DNA from: Leptasterias polaris
Lineage: Eukaryota; Echinodermata; Asteroidea; Forcipulatida; Asteriidae
Direction of reading: 5' to 3'
Assembly: GCA_037783415.1 (NCBI GenBank)
Contig: JAZGTN010000163.1
Span: 310,001 to 374,000 of the forward strand
DNA length: 64,000 bases
A model generated the notes under the pieces. It worked only from the letters and a program-made list of their open reading frames with translations. It did no database searches and had not been told where the DNA came from. Both the position numbers and the translations under genes were made by a program. Shown here piece by piece: positions 1-46,495 of this stretch (its first letter is position 1; the number at the start of each line of letters is the position of its first letter).

Positions 1-1931
1 CAAGTCTCGTGCGTAAACAAACTAACCGTGTGTGCGATGCTGTTTCTTCAAATAATTTAGTATCACGAAGTTTATGGCTTTTAAAAATAATATATCGACT
101 TGTTGGGAAAGAACATTTAGCCATCCAAAATGAAAATAACATAAATGTAACAAACTATCAAAGACCCATAGGGTAAAGCTTGTCCAGTCCTCCGTTCCGG
201 TTACTTGTAAACAAATAATAATTTTGCCCAAAACGACGTTCATGTTATTATTAAACCTATGCAATGTCGACTAAATTCGGGTGTGATTGGCATCGGCAAA
301 TTGGAATTCTATAAAAGAAAACAATTATTCTCGTATCAAGTGGTATTGTTTTGATGATGTTGAATCTAACGACTTATTTGTTTAACATAAAAAAAGTGAA
401 ATAGCGTTTATAACAAGTAGCTATGGAAATGTTTATTTTCAATAATTTTCATATAAATAAACCTTAAAAGGAAGATTTCTTCATAGAAAAGCTATCCTTT
501 GTTCGAGTTTTTTTTTTTTTTTCGTTTTGTGATAGGCTCGAGACTTGCACGGACTTTACCAATGAAGACAACCTTTGAGTTAGGCCCCGTTCGAAACCAT
601 GGTGTAGCTGTCCCGAGATCGGATTGAGTTTACGCAATAAAACAAAGTTCAACAGATGTTCTCACTTGAATGTCTGGAATTTCTTATTTATTTTAGAATG
701 TCGGGGTTCAGTTGCAGCATTTATTTGTGATTCTCCCGTCAATCCTTCATATATCTTACTCAGTGAAAACCTTTGGAATAGAACAAGAACATAATAGAGC
801 ATAACGAATGAGCAACATTTATCAATAAACAATGAACTCAATAAAAAAAAACTCTCTTTAAATAAACCCTTTATCAAATACATGACAAGTGAACTGTTAC
901 TTTACCTCCATGCCGCTTTGTTCGCAGCAGTAACACTTTCTGAAGTAAGGATAAGTGTTTCTTTGAGCAAACCTTTCTCAGGTACAACCATGGAGCAATA
1001 AAGAGCAATTTCGGTTGGCTGACTAGAGTCGACTAGACTTAACTATGAGTCAATCTAGCTGTCAGTCTTTTGTGAAACTTAAAGAATGGTGTCAATATCG
1101 CTTGAGGGCGCTGTTACATCACGTGTTACACACGGCTTAGGCTTCGGCTTATAGGCTCCGTCTACCTATTTGAAACCCCATACAGAAACAGCACATTTTC
1201 AAAATAACCGACGAAGCCTAAAAGCTAAGCCTAAACCCAATAGTCCGGCAGCCAAAGGGGTGAACCATGTTTTGTTAGATATATAATGTTTTTTTGCAGA
1301 TTCCACACAAGAAGGTCATACTGTTTAAGAATCTGAGTGATGACCCCTCCTCAGGGTTGGGCAATTTTTTATATCGATTATTTAATGTTTTTATTGATAT
1401 TTATCAATACCTATGGTGTAAACACAAACAATACAAGCTTGTAACCCCCAAAATGGCATTAAAAACATACAATTAGCTTGCCAAGAAGTAGTATATAAAA
1501 AATATAAAAAATAAAAAAGGGCGAAAGAGGGTGTAAGGTGCTGAAGGGGGCGTGGCTAGTGGGAGGAGGCGATACCTGTATTCAAACACACATGATATTA
1601 GAAAACTAAGTACATTTATTTATGATAGAGTTTTTGTAATAAATCTTTGAAAGAGATTTGTACATTAATGTATTTAAGGATGATGGATGATGGATGGGGT
1701 ACGATCCATCAAGGGGCGTGGCCAAGGTATAGTATTCTTCAAATCCAACCTGCGTATTTGTACGACTAAAGAAACCCTGAAGTACAAATATGTACATGTA
1801 CCCTCTTCTACATTGATTTCTGTGGAGATAGAGTTGCATTTTGGGAGAAAGTGGACGGAGGGGGAGTCCAGCCCCAAGAGATGAAAAGCCTCTTCATTCT
1901 CGACAAATCCTATAATGTTGAACCTATCTAA

Positions 1932-2016
1932 TAATGACCTACATTTTGGTGCTATTCCATCCAGTGACGCTGTATCTGTTGACCTGTTGTTATTTGAAAA
2001 TTGTATTTGTGACATT
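1932..2016 (-). repeat. Dispersed repeat family A, copy 1
   Basis: This stretch is the reverse complement of the 3' part of the copies at 2530-2695 and 27410-27573. Shared text includes the CTGTATCTGTTGAC and CCATCCAGTGACGCTG blocks. It lies 550 bp from, and inverted to, copy 2. It is an unclassified interspersed repeat with no coding content. Confidence 0.6.
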
Positions 2017-2529
2017 TCAAATCCTTATGAGTTTTGTAATTCATATGAATTATTTGAGGGAGAATGATGATCAATGTTGTTTGAAAGCAATGAACACGCA
2101 GATCGTAAAAGTATCACATCGTATGAAACCAGAAGTAAAACAAAACTCCAAAACACCTCTCGTGTTCACAACAACCTAAAACCGGGCAATAGGTTATATC
2201 ACGGGTAATCAACAAATTCTTGCCTACAATTCAGAGCGACCACAGACTTTCAGAAATATTTTGGGATCCACCTTTGTTTGAAGACAACAAAGGATAAACG
2301 CCTTGTGACTCCTAAACACAAACATACCCGGACACCCACGTTTCTTTTATTTCCCATACACTTGTTGCAACCCCACATCTTTTAAAATTGTACAGAGATT
2401 TACCCGAATCTTTTAATCGACCCACATGCAACAGATGAGGAAGCGTACAAAGGATATGAAAATCCCCACCTCCCCCCCCCCCCCCCCCACCCCATCACTA
2501 CTGACCCGCACAGTCAAAAGGGTCACGGA

Positions 2530-2695
2530 ATTTCTGTTTAACTATTTCCCCACCACTTCCCTGTTATAAAATAACACAAGTGGAGATAGCCCAGCACAGT
2601 TAACATAAATTGGATTTGTTTTGTCACAAAAACAATTTTCAAATTACAAGTAAACAGATACAGTGTCAATGGATGGGACAGTATCAACATTATTT
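2530..2695 (+). repeat. Dispersed repeat family A, copy 2
   Basis: About 165 bp matching 27410-27573 in the same order: CTATTTCCCCACCAC, ATAACACAAGTGGA, the GCACAGTTA block and the AACAGATACAG block. The third copy (1932-2016) is inverted. No terminal structure or coding capacity is visible, so the class is unknown. Confidence 0.6.
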
Positions 2696-5600
2696 TATTA
2701 TCATTAGCATCTCCGTTGCTTCTTTGGCTGACTGGTTCCCTGTAGCTCCGTTTGTTTTGCTTGCCGTTTAAGTTGTTGCGAAAACCAAAACCCTACATCC
2801 TCTCCGGTCTGGTGGAGGATGGAGGTTTCAGATTATCAGGTTATGTATGGCCTATTCTTTCAGGCTCTGCATCAGACAAGTTGCTTGAATCATGGGGGTA
2901 GTTATATTAACATCTGAGAAGACATTCTTCTGTTCATGTCTGTCGCTTTGATTCAGACAAGAAAAAATCAAAATCATACAAAACCAGGTGCAGTTAATCA
3001 GACAAAAACTGAAGAATCTGCTCTGCTTGATGTACTTTATCATCGATGCAAATTTCAATGCCCACAGTAATGATACAATTGTGTCCTGATCCATGTGATG
3101 GAAATGTAATTTACTAAAACTCCTTTCTAAGTCCTTATAATACAAGGCAGGTATCAATGTGATAGCATGATTTATAATAATACAATTATTTCATGTGTCA
3201 CCTCAGACCAGGTTTCTGATAATTTATGTAAGCGGTCTTTATAAATCCAAACTTATTGCAAATAATGCTGACATTGACAATCTGGCTCTGTAAATAAGTC
3301 ACAATACTTGTTAATTATATGAATGTAATGCTACATCTTTGGAAGTTCGTGTTAAAATGTAGCTGCTAAACAATATTTACCCTTATGCCCTAACAATCGA
3401 ATGTTCAGCGAGACAGCTATTATCATGTGGCTAATAATTCTCTCCACGTGTCCTGTTGTTTACATCAGCGTGTACCCAGACTTTATCAAATATTTCACAC
3501 ATTGCACCAGAATGGTACCAGTCTGATAACTGTCAAGCTACTGCAGGCTCTTTCTACAACTTTAAATTATTTGGAAATATTTTCTTCTTTAAAAATATGT
3601 TTTTAAACATATTTGGAAAGTATAAACAATGTTGTAGTACACATGTTTTTGGGTACTATTTAAAGTGATGTAAATAATGTTTTGTACTTGCAATATTTCA
3701 ATTAACTTTAAAGTTACATAAAAAGCAAACAGCGCCACCAATAGTTAGCCTGATATCATGACTATTCTGGATTATAAAATTGGAGGAATATTCCGCCTAT
3801 ATCTCGAATTGCCCAAACTTCACAGGGTGTCATCATGCAGATTCTGTTTGTACAAGGTCTACTGAACATAAATCAGTCAAAACCTGTTATATATCCTCCG
3901 CTGCAAGGTTCAGGTAAAAAGTGCCTTTTGGCTGCCGGACTACAAGCCTTGGTTTCGAAAAGGGCAATTAAAAAACGTGCAAGTCGGGCTCCACACAGAG
4001 TTTAATTCCGCTTCGGCGTGACATGAAGAAAAGCAAGACGGAAGTTGATTGCAACCAGAGGTTCATTGCCGGAATTGCTCTGTTTGTGGGTTGCTACTTG
4101 AATAAGCCATTTGCAAGTCAGAATTGAATAATGTCTGATACAATGACTTGCTCGATCACTAGGTAGGGCTTAAATTTGAATTACTGGACCAATGAGTTAT
4201 GTCACATGGTTCGGAAAAAGCCTTTGCGTAGTTACGTAAGAGTCGACAAACACCCATCAACATTTTTTGAATTTGTATGACACAATGGTACCTGATGGTT
4301 TGCTCATCTGGAGGTTGGTATACAAAAGCTTGCCCCAGATAATGATTTGACTTCCAAAAAGCTTACTCTCACCTCTGTTTATTAGCCAGGGTCGACAAAG
4401 TCATAAAAAACTTGTGAATCTAATTTCACGATATGTGGAAATGACACATTTAACTTTGCTAAGCCTCTCGATCTTCGGTTAGATAGAATTACAGTCACAG
4501 TTCTGGAAAGGGAAGCTTCCTCTACAGCAGATGAGGGTTAATTATGGATAGTAACGTCACTTTTATCAGCAACGCAATCTCAGTTTCTGTTTCATTATCT
4601 GTTTTCTCTATTGTTTGATAATGTTTGTCAAGGTATTGAGAGCTGGGTGATAGACTTTTGAAAATGACATCATATTTTAAAGATATCTAATGTGTCTGTG
4701 CAGTTGCTGTTTCCAGTTTACAAACCTTGCGGTGCGGCGTGAGAATCCATGACCATCGTCACAAATTGTACTTCTTGGGTATAGCATGGAGGATGGAAAC
4801 AATTCCTTCCTCCATGGGTACAGTAGGTTTGAAAAAGTGTGCAAAATGTTAATGTTAATGAATACACAATCCCTTCTTAAATGGTCAAAATGGAGGAGTA
4901 AACACATTTTGATTCTACTTTCGAAAGGGCGTTGGGGAACACTGCAGGGTTTTAATCATATGGGACTTGGGTTGAATTCCAGTCACCTCTAGTTGAAACC
5001 CTTGGCTGCCGTATAAGCTTTGACTTACAAAACATGTTTTTGCTTTTGGTGAAAAGCTTCAAGTTGCTATTTTTTCAGGGAATATGGTCTAAACAAAAAT
5101 CCTAGCCAATACTGAGGTTGAAATGTGTGCTTGAGTATGAAGGAAACACTCCCATAGATAGGTTGCAGTATGACGTAAATCGGCCATCTTTACGGGCAAT
5201 TTGGAACACACAGTCATGCGTTACGCGTGAGAACGGCGTGCAGCACGCGCACATTTCACAAAACTCATTGCATGATTGGTTAGTGAACGACGCGGCTGCG
5301 TTAATAATTTGAGCGCTTGACGCGCCTGCAAGCCAAAATGCAGTTTGCCCGTAAAGATGGCGTCTACTGGGAACTATCTATACACAATAGGTATGAGCAA
5401 TACACCGGACGGTACGCAATACAGGAAAGGCAGACAATAATGGTGAAAGGTTACATCATTCTTTTCGGGCAACTTAAAGGTAGGGTAACATTTTGGTAAA
5501 AACTCCAAAAATTAATTACAGTTGGTCATTGTTTTTAAACGACAATTATTATCAATCTGTTGACAATGTGTATGCTCAGACATGCTTGTCTGTCGGGTCT

Positions 5601-6234
5601 GTTCTTGACTGTCGAGAATCGCTAACTACGCAAATATTTGGGTCCAGGTTTGGAATAGAAATAACCAAAAGAAAGTGTCAATACACAACAGCAGATAACT
5701 GGGATCTCGGAATTGCCAAAAACATACGTTCTTTAATGAAAAAAAAACATTTCAATTTTTTGCTTCACTTACAATGAACACAGTTCGTGACCGTTTCAAT
5801 ATCTACGGTTTTACAACGTACAAAGTTCAGATTGATAACAAAGTTCAGATTGATAACAAAGCTATCTATTATTTGTATTTTTTATACACGCAATGCCTAA
5901 AAATATGAGTGCATGAGTCACACAGTTGCGTGTGTTTAAAAGAAATGGTGCAATAGATGGTCATCAGCAAAACAGAATGGTACATTAGTGTGCCTGTTGT
6001 CTCTTTGACAGGATTGTTTTGAACAACCGCGGGAAATTGTTATCATTCGTTTATTTAACGTGAGTACCAATCAAGTATATTTCCTTGTGTGTTTGTGGAT
6101 ACTAACAAATTAAATGTGTTCTATGTTAATGTTAAAGAGAGTTTTGTGATGCACGCATTTTCCAATAGATTGGGTCCTGATGAAATTAGAGGATTTCAAG
6201 TAAAATAGTGTGGAATGACATTTTATTTGATTAT

Positions 6235-6610
6235 TCTGCTGCTGCTGCTGCTGCTGCCGCCGCTGCTGCCGCCGCTGCCGCCGCCGCTGCCGCCGCCGCT
6301 GCCGCTGCTGCTGCTGCTGCTGCTTCAGCAGCTGCCGCTGCCGCTGCTGTTGCTGCTTCAGCAGCTGCCGCTGCCGCTGCTGTTGCTGTTGCTGCTGCTG
6401 ATGATGATGATGATGCCGCTGCCGCTGCCGCTGCTGTTGCTGTGGCTGTGGCTGTTGCTGTGGCTGTTGCTGTGGCTGTTGCTGTGGCTGTTTCTGTACA
6501 GTGCTACTGCTGCTGCAGCTGCCGCTGCCGCTGTTGTCGTCGTCGTCGTCAATGCGTTGTCGTTGTCGTCGTCGTCGACGTTGTTGTTGTTGCTGTTTTT
6601 GCTGTTTTTG
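6235..6610 (+). repeat. GCT/GCC-rich trinucleotide tract upstream of SUR-like start
   Basis: A 375-bp low-complexity stretch passes through blocks of (CTG), (CCG/CTG), (CTGTTG), (ATG), (CTGTGG), (GTC) and finally (TTTTTGCTG). Every + frame is open because the repeats lack stops, giving artefactual poly-Ala and poly-Leu frames. It ends about 135 bp before the SUR-like ATG, so it lies in the promoter, the 5' UTR or a 5' intron. A possible acceptor (TTGCATACCAG) follows at about 6707. Confidence 0.85.
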
Positions 6611-6744
6611 CTGTTTTTGTTGTTGTTTTTGCTTGGTTTCGTTTTTATGGGGGTGTTGTTTTTGCCAATCTTCATGAATACATTATTTCTTTGTATTGCA
6701 TACCAGGGAAATTCTGCTAGTGTAATAACATTACATGAGTAACC

Positions 6745-41745
<35,001 letters not shown>

Positions 41746-42453
41746 TTATGGGAAAGGTACAACACAAGTTCTTACAACTATTTCCATTTCTTTTTCCTTT
41801 CTGTATGCAATCATACAAATCTTATTGCATCTGCTTTCTTCGAAGATTCTTCCCACATCAGATCCTCTCAGTCCCACTAATACTGACTGTTAAGTGTAAA
41901 AAACTAAAAGGTACATCTTCACAGGTATCTTTAGGCCTAGGGTTTGAGTACACTAAGGCACCATTCAATGGTTCAAGATGAACTCCCGGGTCAGAATTTA
42001 CCTGGATTCCAGATCTCTCGCAGGGAGCCGGACCAATTTCCGGGTCAGGCTGACCCGGAAAGTGGTATAAATGAAATGTTTACTCTGTTTAACCGTAATG
42101 TTTATCCTTTTGGGGGTCAATTTGACACAGATTCCAGGTCATACTGACCCAGAGATGAGTCAGACCCCACGGCACCCAGATCCGTGTCAATTCTGACCCA
42201 GATTCGTGTCAATTTTGACCCGGATCCGAGTCAATTCTGACCCTGAAGTTTTAGAATGAATACTGATTGTACGAGGAACATCCTTTCTTTGCAGGTATAT
42301 TCAGGCCTTGAGTCCACTAAGGCACCAGTCGAGTTTCCTTGGTTTCATTACAACAAGGATAAAAGTGACTCGAGCAAAATGTTCGTTTATGTTTTATGCT
42401 ATATTGTTAATAATTATTACTTTTTATGTTTTTATCTAGATTAGTTTGTTAGT
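41746..42453 (+). other. 3' flank / possible 3' UTR with GTCA-rich repeats
   Basis: Contains the dispersed GTCA-rich repeat (41985-42245: repeated GGGTCA, TGACCC and GATCCGTGTCAATT blocks) flanked by a direct repeat (GTACACTAAGGCACCA near 41948-41965 and GTCCACTAAGGCACCAG near 42311-42327). The same GTCA family occurs at 10800-11110 and 24780-25025. Confidence 0.55.
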
Positions 42454-42685
42454 GGAATAAGAGGTTCATTTTTTCAAATCCAAATTAATGTGGATGTTAC
42501 TTACAAATTATTAGTTACGTTTCACTCCTAAGCTAGGAGCTTCGTCAGACTGGCAACCATGTCCAATGCTCAACTGCCTTTTTATACCCTTTCTTGGTGG
42601 ACATAGAGGGCGTTGTAGGCGTGGTTTGAACTAGTTGGTCATAAATGTTCTGGAGCTTGTATGCCCCGTCGTCTTTGTTTAGGGT
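42454..42685 (-). repeat. Inverted pLTR of the Penelope-like element, 3' side
   Basis: Matches 44537-44767 in reverse complement at about 97% by eye. It includes a hammerhead-like core on the minus strand (42519-42548), in sense with the element's genes. A poly-C run follows at about 42690-42712. Confidence 0.85.
42519..42548 (-). ncRNA. Hammerhead-ribozyme-like core, 3' pLTR copy
   Basis: Read on the minus strand: CTGACGA, a stem-loop (CTCCTA-GCT-TAGGAG), then GAAAC. These are the CUGANGA/GAAA core elements and stem II of a hammerhead. Penelope-like elements are known to carry hammerheads in their pLTRs. I could not draw convincing stems I and III or the cleavage triplet. Confidence 0.45.
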
Positions 42686-43115
42686 GTTCTCCCCCCCCCC
42701 CCCCCCCCCCCCTTCGTTTGATCCAGATGGCCTCCCTAAGCCATCTGGTGGTTTTGTCAGGTTCTCGGTCGATTACCGAAGCATTGTCCCAATTAATTGT
42801 GTGGTTGGTGGCTGCGACGTGGTCAGTGATGGCAGACTTATGTTGCTCGGTGATAGAGGAAATGCGAGTAGCCCGTGTGTAGGGTCGATTTTCGAATTTG
42901 TCCACTTCTTTTTTGTGTTCAAGTAGGCGGGTGCCAAAAGCACGACCTGTTTCACTAATGTAGGTTTTTGGGCAAGCAGAGCATGGAATTTCATAGATGG
43001 CCTCTGCTTTTTGTTGAGGTTGTAACTTGTCCTTGGGGTGAACCAGCAGTTGACGTAGAGTGCGGTGTGGCCTGAAGGCGGATGACAACCATCCCTTTCG
43101 TGTGAACGGTGTCAT
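42639..43115 (-). pseudogene. GIY-YIG endonuclease domain of the Penelope-like element
   Basis: Contains IPCSACPKTYISETGRAFGTRL, the family's GIY-YIG core (YI-ETGR), then LLEHKKEVD, SAITDHVAATNH and RWLREAIWIK. The Cys-x2-Cys before the core is typical of Penelope nucleases. A Gly run from a poly-C tract and the pLTR form the C-terminus. It is separated from the RT by a frame break near 43113. Confidence 0.8.
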
Positions 43116-44609
43116 CTTTGGTACTCTTTTTCGTTGTTTGTGCTCTTTTTTTCCTTGATTTTGGCTTTGACTTTATTTACTGTCCAAGGGGGATATCCAC
43201 ATACGGAGAGAGAGTCACGGATGTGTTGCTCTTCTTGGATTCTGTCACTTTCCTCAGTAACTAACGAATCACATCTGTCCAAGAGTGTTCTGATGACCCC
43301 AAGCTTTTGGTGAAGGGGGTGATGCGATGTGAACTGGAGGTATTGATCTGTGTGGGTCTTTTTTCTGTAGATGCACAATTTGACAGAGTCGTCTGGTTTT
43401 CGAATGATGAGGGTGTCTAAGAAAGGTAATGACCCATCCTGTTCCTGTTCATAGGTGAACTTGATGCTGTCAGAGGGGTCCGTTTTGTTGAGATGTGAGG
43501 TGAAGATATCCACTTCGTCCTTGTTGATAATTTCTAGAATGTCGTCGACATAACGTCGCCAGAACCGAGGACGGCAGGTAATGGGAGCTGATGCAATAGC
43601 TTTTTGTTCCAGCCATTCCATGAACAGGTTACAAGCAAGGGGGCTAAGAGGACTACCCATCGCCATGCCATAGCGCTGTCTGTAGATTACACCAGCATAT
43701 CTGAAGTATGCAACTTTGCATAAGCTGAACTCAGTGAGCTGAATGATGTCATCGATGTTGAGTAAGTTGCGATTTTTGAGGTCTTGGTCTTGTTCCAGTT
43801 TTTGGTGAATGATTTTAAGGTCATATCAACTGGTGTATTGGTGAAAAGGGCTACCACATCATGGGAGTTCAGGATTTCATTTTCAGGATTTCATTTTCTT
43901 CTAAGGTCACGTAGAGAATCAGCAAGCTTTTTGGAGTTCAAAACATGATGTTCAGTCTTGCCGGAGAGAGGGCTAAGAATCTCAGATAGAGACTTCGTCA
44001 CGTTGTAACCAATGGAGCCTGTAAAGTCAACTATGGGTCGAAGTGGAGTGCCATCCTTGTGAATTTTGGGGCTGCCATAAATTCGAGGATTTTTTGTTCT
44101 TTCTCCAGTCTTTGTAAGATTGAGACCAACTCACGCTTGTGTTTTGGAGTTGGATCTTTGTCCAGTATCTCATAGGTCTTGGCATCACTGAGTAGAGACA
44201 GCATTTTGGTGTTGTATTCAGTAGAGTCCATGATGACCGTTGCTCTGCCTTTGTCAGCCCCCAGAACCATGATAGATTTCTCCTTTTGGAGTTCTTTGAT
44301 GGCTTTTCTTTCATCTTGCCCGATATTGGAAACCGGAGGTTTAGATGACTTCAAAGTGCCCACTATCTCCGCTCTAAGTTGAGCTGCTTCTCCTTTTGGT
44401 AGTTTCCAACATGCTTTTTCGCATGCTACGATATGATCATCGATAACACTGGGATGAAGCACGTTGTCGGGGCTCACCGCATAGCCTAGACCATGCGAGA
44501 GAACCTTATTTTGTGAGTTCGAAAGTTTATATTTTGACCCTAAACAAAGACGACGGGGCATACAAGCTCCAGAACATTTATGGCCAACTAGTTCAAACCA
44601 CGCCTGCAA
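43112..44609 (-). pseudogene. Penelope-like reverse transcriptase, frame-broken
   Basis: The first part (44031-44609) carries SIMVLGADKGRATVIMDSTEY, an N-terminal Penelope RT motif. The last part (43112-43666) carries MGSPLSPLACNLFMEWLE, the catalytic RRYVDDILEI and FLDTLI. Between 43667 and 44030 the frame shifts and has stops, though a DVVALFTNTPVD motif-A remnant is readable. The RT family is clear and the copy is dead. Confidence 0.82.
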
Positions 44610-44767
44610 CGCCCTCTATGTCCACCAAGAAAGGGTATAAAAGGCAGTTGAGCATTGGACATGGTTGCCAGTCTGACGAAGCTCCTAGCTTAGGAGTGAA
44701 ACGTAACTAATAATGTGTAAGTAACATCCACATTAATTTGGATTTGAAAAAATGAACCTCTTATTCC
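44537..44767 (+). repeat. Inverted pLTR of the Penelope-like element, 5' side
   Basis: Inverted partner of 42454-42685. Carries the second hammerhead-like core on the + strand (44673-44702), antisense to the element's genes. Confidence 0.85.
44673..44702 (+). ncRNA. Hammerhead-ribozyme-like core, 5' pLTR copy
   Basis: CTGACGA, six-base-pair stem CTCCTA/TAGGAG, GAAAC. Core and stem II are identical to the 3' copy; the downstream bases differ by one (AATGTGTA versus AATTTGTA), which bears on stem III. Function unproven. Confidence 0.45.
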
Positions 44768-45289
44768 ATGATTTAATCAACAATCCAGATGAACTTATTT
44801 AATGATTTTAGTTTGTTAGTCTTTTGTTTTTAGTTCAAACGCTTAAATTGAGGTATCTACAATATTTACGAACTTAAAATTTTAATCACTTTTCATTGGT
44901 CGGTGACTTTCAACCATTAAAAAAACATACATGATCAATTAATTCATAAAAAAAAAGTAATAATCTAATCGTTTTTTATATCTAGAATAGGATGTTTTTA
45001 AGTACTTTAAACTTTTATACTAGTGCACATTCATGCTTTGTAGAATTAACTGTAGCATGTTGACATAAAGCGCATGGACGGCGTTGGTGATAGACCCTGG
45101 ATCCGCACTATTATGTAACCCAACATATACCGGTACATTAAATAATATACCTGTGAACGTTTCAGCTCGTTCGGCCATTGAAGTCACAAGAAAAAAGAAA
45201 CAAAATTGTTGTAAAGTTTTCCACTTTGACCATCTTTATGCCCTATTAATGTCATTTCGGTGCAAATCTGTGAACATTAATTTCAACCC

Positions 45290-45475
45290 TTCAAATCATC
45301 TCCATCCATGACAACATTCAAGAGAAACTTAAAATCTCACCTGTTCAAACAAGCATACTCACACAATCCACAGTCCTAATTTTGTTTTTCCCCTCAAGCG
45401 CCATGAGCGCCTTTTTTAAAGGCGGATACTGGCGCTAAATAAGTGTTCTTTATTATTATTATTATTATTATGTTT
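45290..45475 (+). mobile_element. LINE 3' end with ATT tail
   Basis: The frame at about 45308-45378 encodes TTFKRNLKSHLFKQAYSH, the C-terminal signature of several LINE ORF2 families, followed by GCGCCATGAGCGCC and a (TTA)n tail. Strongly 5'-truncated. The rest of 44768-46490 shows only a 29-bp tandem duplication (45598-45655). Confidence 0.6.
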
Positions 45476-46495
45476 TGCCCCAAGTTTCACTTGTTTTAGG
45501 CTCTTTTATTGGGAGAAACAATTACTGTATTATTATTTGGGGAAAACACTTAAACCAGCGTTGATAATTTTAAATGATGTAAACTGCCGCAAGACAGTGA
45601 AAGGACTGGTTTACTTGAGTGATTACTGAAAGGACTGGTTTACTTGAGTGATTACTAATCATCATTATCTTGACGATTTCATAAAGAGCTGTTTAAACAG
45701 AATTGTAGCTCAAAACATAATTATTTCTTAAAAGACAAAATATGGGATTTAGCCAAAAGTATACCATTTGCTTTGGTGTAGAGAAATCGTTGTTTGTTAT
45801 TGGAGAAAGACAATAAAATTACTTCGTTTGTTAGAATGATTGTTTAAAACCCTCAAGCGAGGCACCTTTTTCAGGTTCACGTCCCTTCCTATGGCTGTCA
45901 GTCTGACTGTCACACGTAATAAATCACTTAGGAGGGCTTGCAAGGGCTTATCTCCCATTTTCAACCGCACAAATGACGGCAAGACATCATAGGACTCCCA
46001 GCTAGTTGGGGAACAGATGTTTTCAATCAACTCAATGAGTCCAGGACTTTTGGCGTGACCCCGGTGTCATTGACATTAACCAGGCGGCCATTGCTTTGTG
46101 TACAAACGAATGCACAGGTGCAATGGGAGGATTTTGATTATTATATATATTTTTTTCAGCCCCTCTGACCCAAGTCACCGACCCCTGTTGGTTGACAACC
46201 CTTTTAAACTGTGTGTTATGGTACGGGGAGGATATCATAGAGTATAGCATGACTGGGATTTACCACATGGGTGCTGCTATGTTTTTCTTGACCTGTGACA
46301 CAGCCTCTGACAGCCAAACTCGCTGCAAGGTTTTTAAGTTTGCAATCTGCCGTAAGGCATTTAATGCAAGATCAATTGTGGAAGATTTATTCTCACGTAA
46401 TTATATCATCATTAATTACATGGATCTGTTGATAGTAATAAATTAATGCTTTTAGTAATGTCTTTGCTGAGAAAAAAATTGTGGATCAAAGTAAC

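Larger units (their letters stand above)
1..6200. other. 5' flank with no recognised gene
   Basis: No open frame here resembles a known protein. The longest are about 110 aa and have no domain-like composition. Visible features are two copies of a dispersed repeat (about 1932-2016 and 2530-2695), a poly-C run near 2468-2488, and an imperfect inverted repeat at 5150-5385 whose arms share a CCATCTTTACGGGCAA-like core. The SUR-like promoter and any non-coding first exon may lie here, but I could not place them. Confidence 0.5.
42454..44767 (-). mobile_element. Penelope-like retroelement with inverted pLTRs
   Basis: A 2.3-kb element whose outer 230 bp are inverted repeats (42454-42685 and 44537-44767; tips GGAATAAGAGGTTC and GAACCTCTTATTCC). 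Between them, on the minus strand, are a reverse transcriptase and a GIY-YIG nuclease, the Penelope-like order. Frame breaks show it is inactive. It lies 0.7 kb past the SUR-like stop. Confidence 0.88.

Noticed and set aside
6208..6742. 170-175 aa frames of poly-Ala or poly-Leu
   Set aside because: Products of the stop-free CTG/GCC repeat; open in several frames at once, with no unique sequence beyond it.
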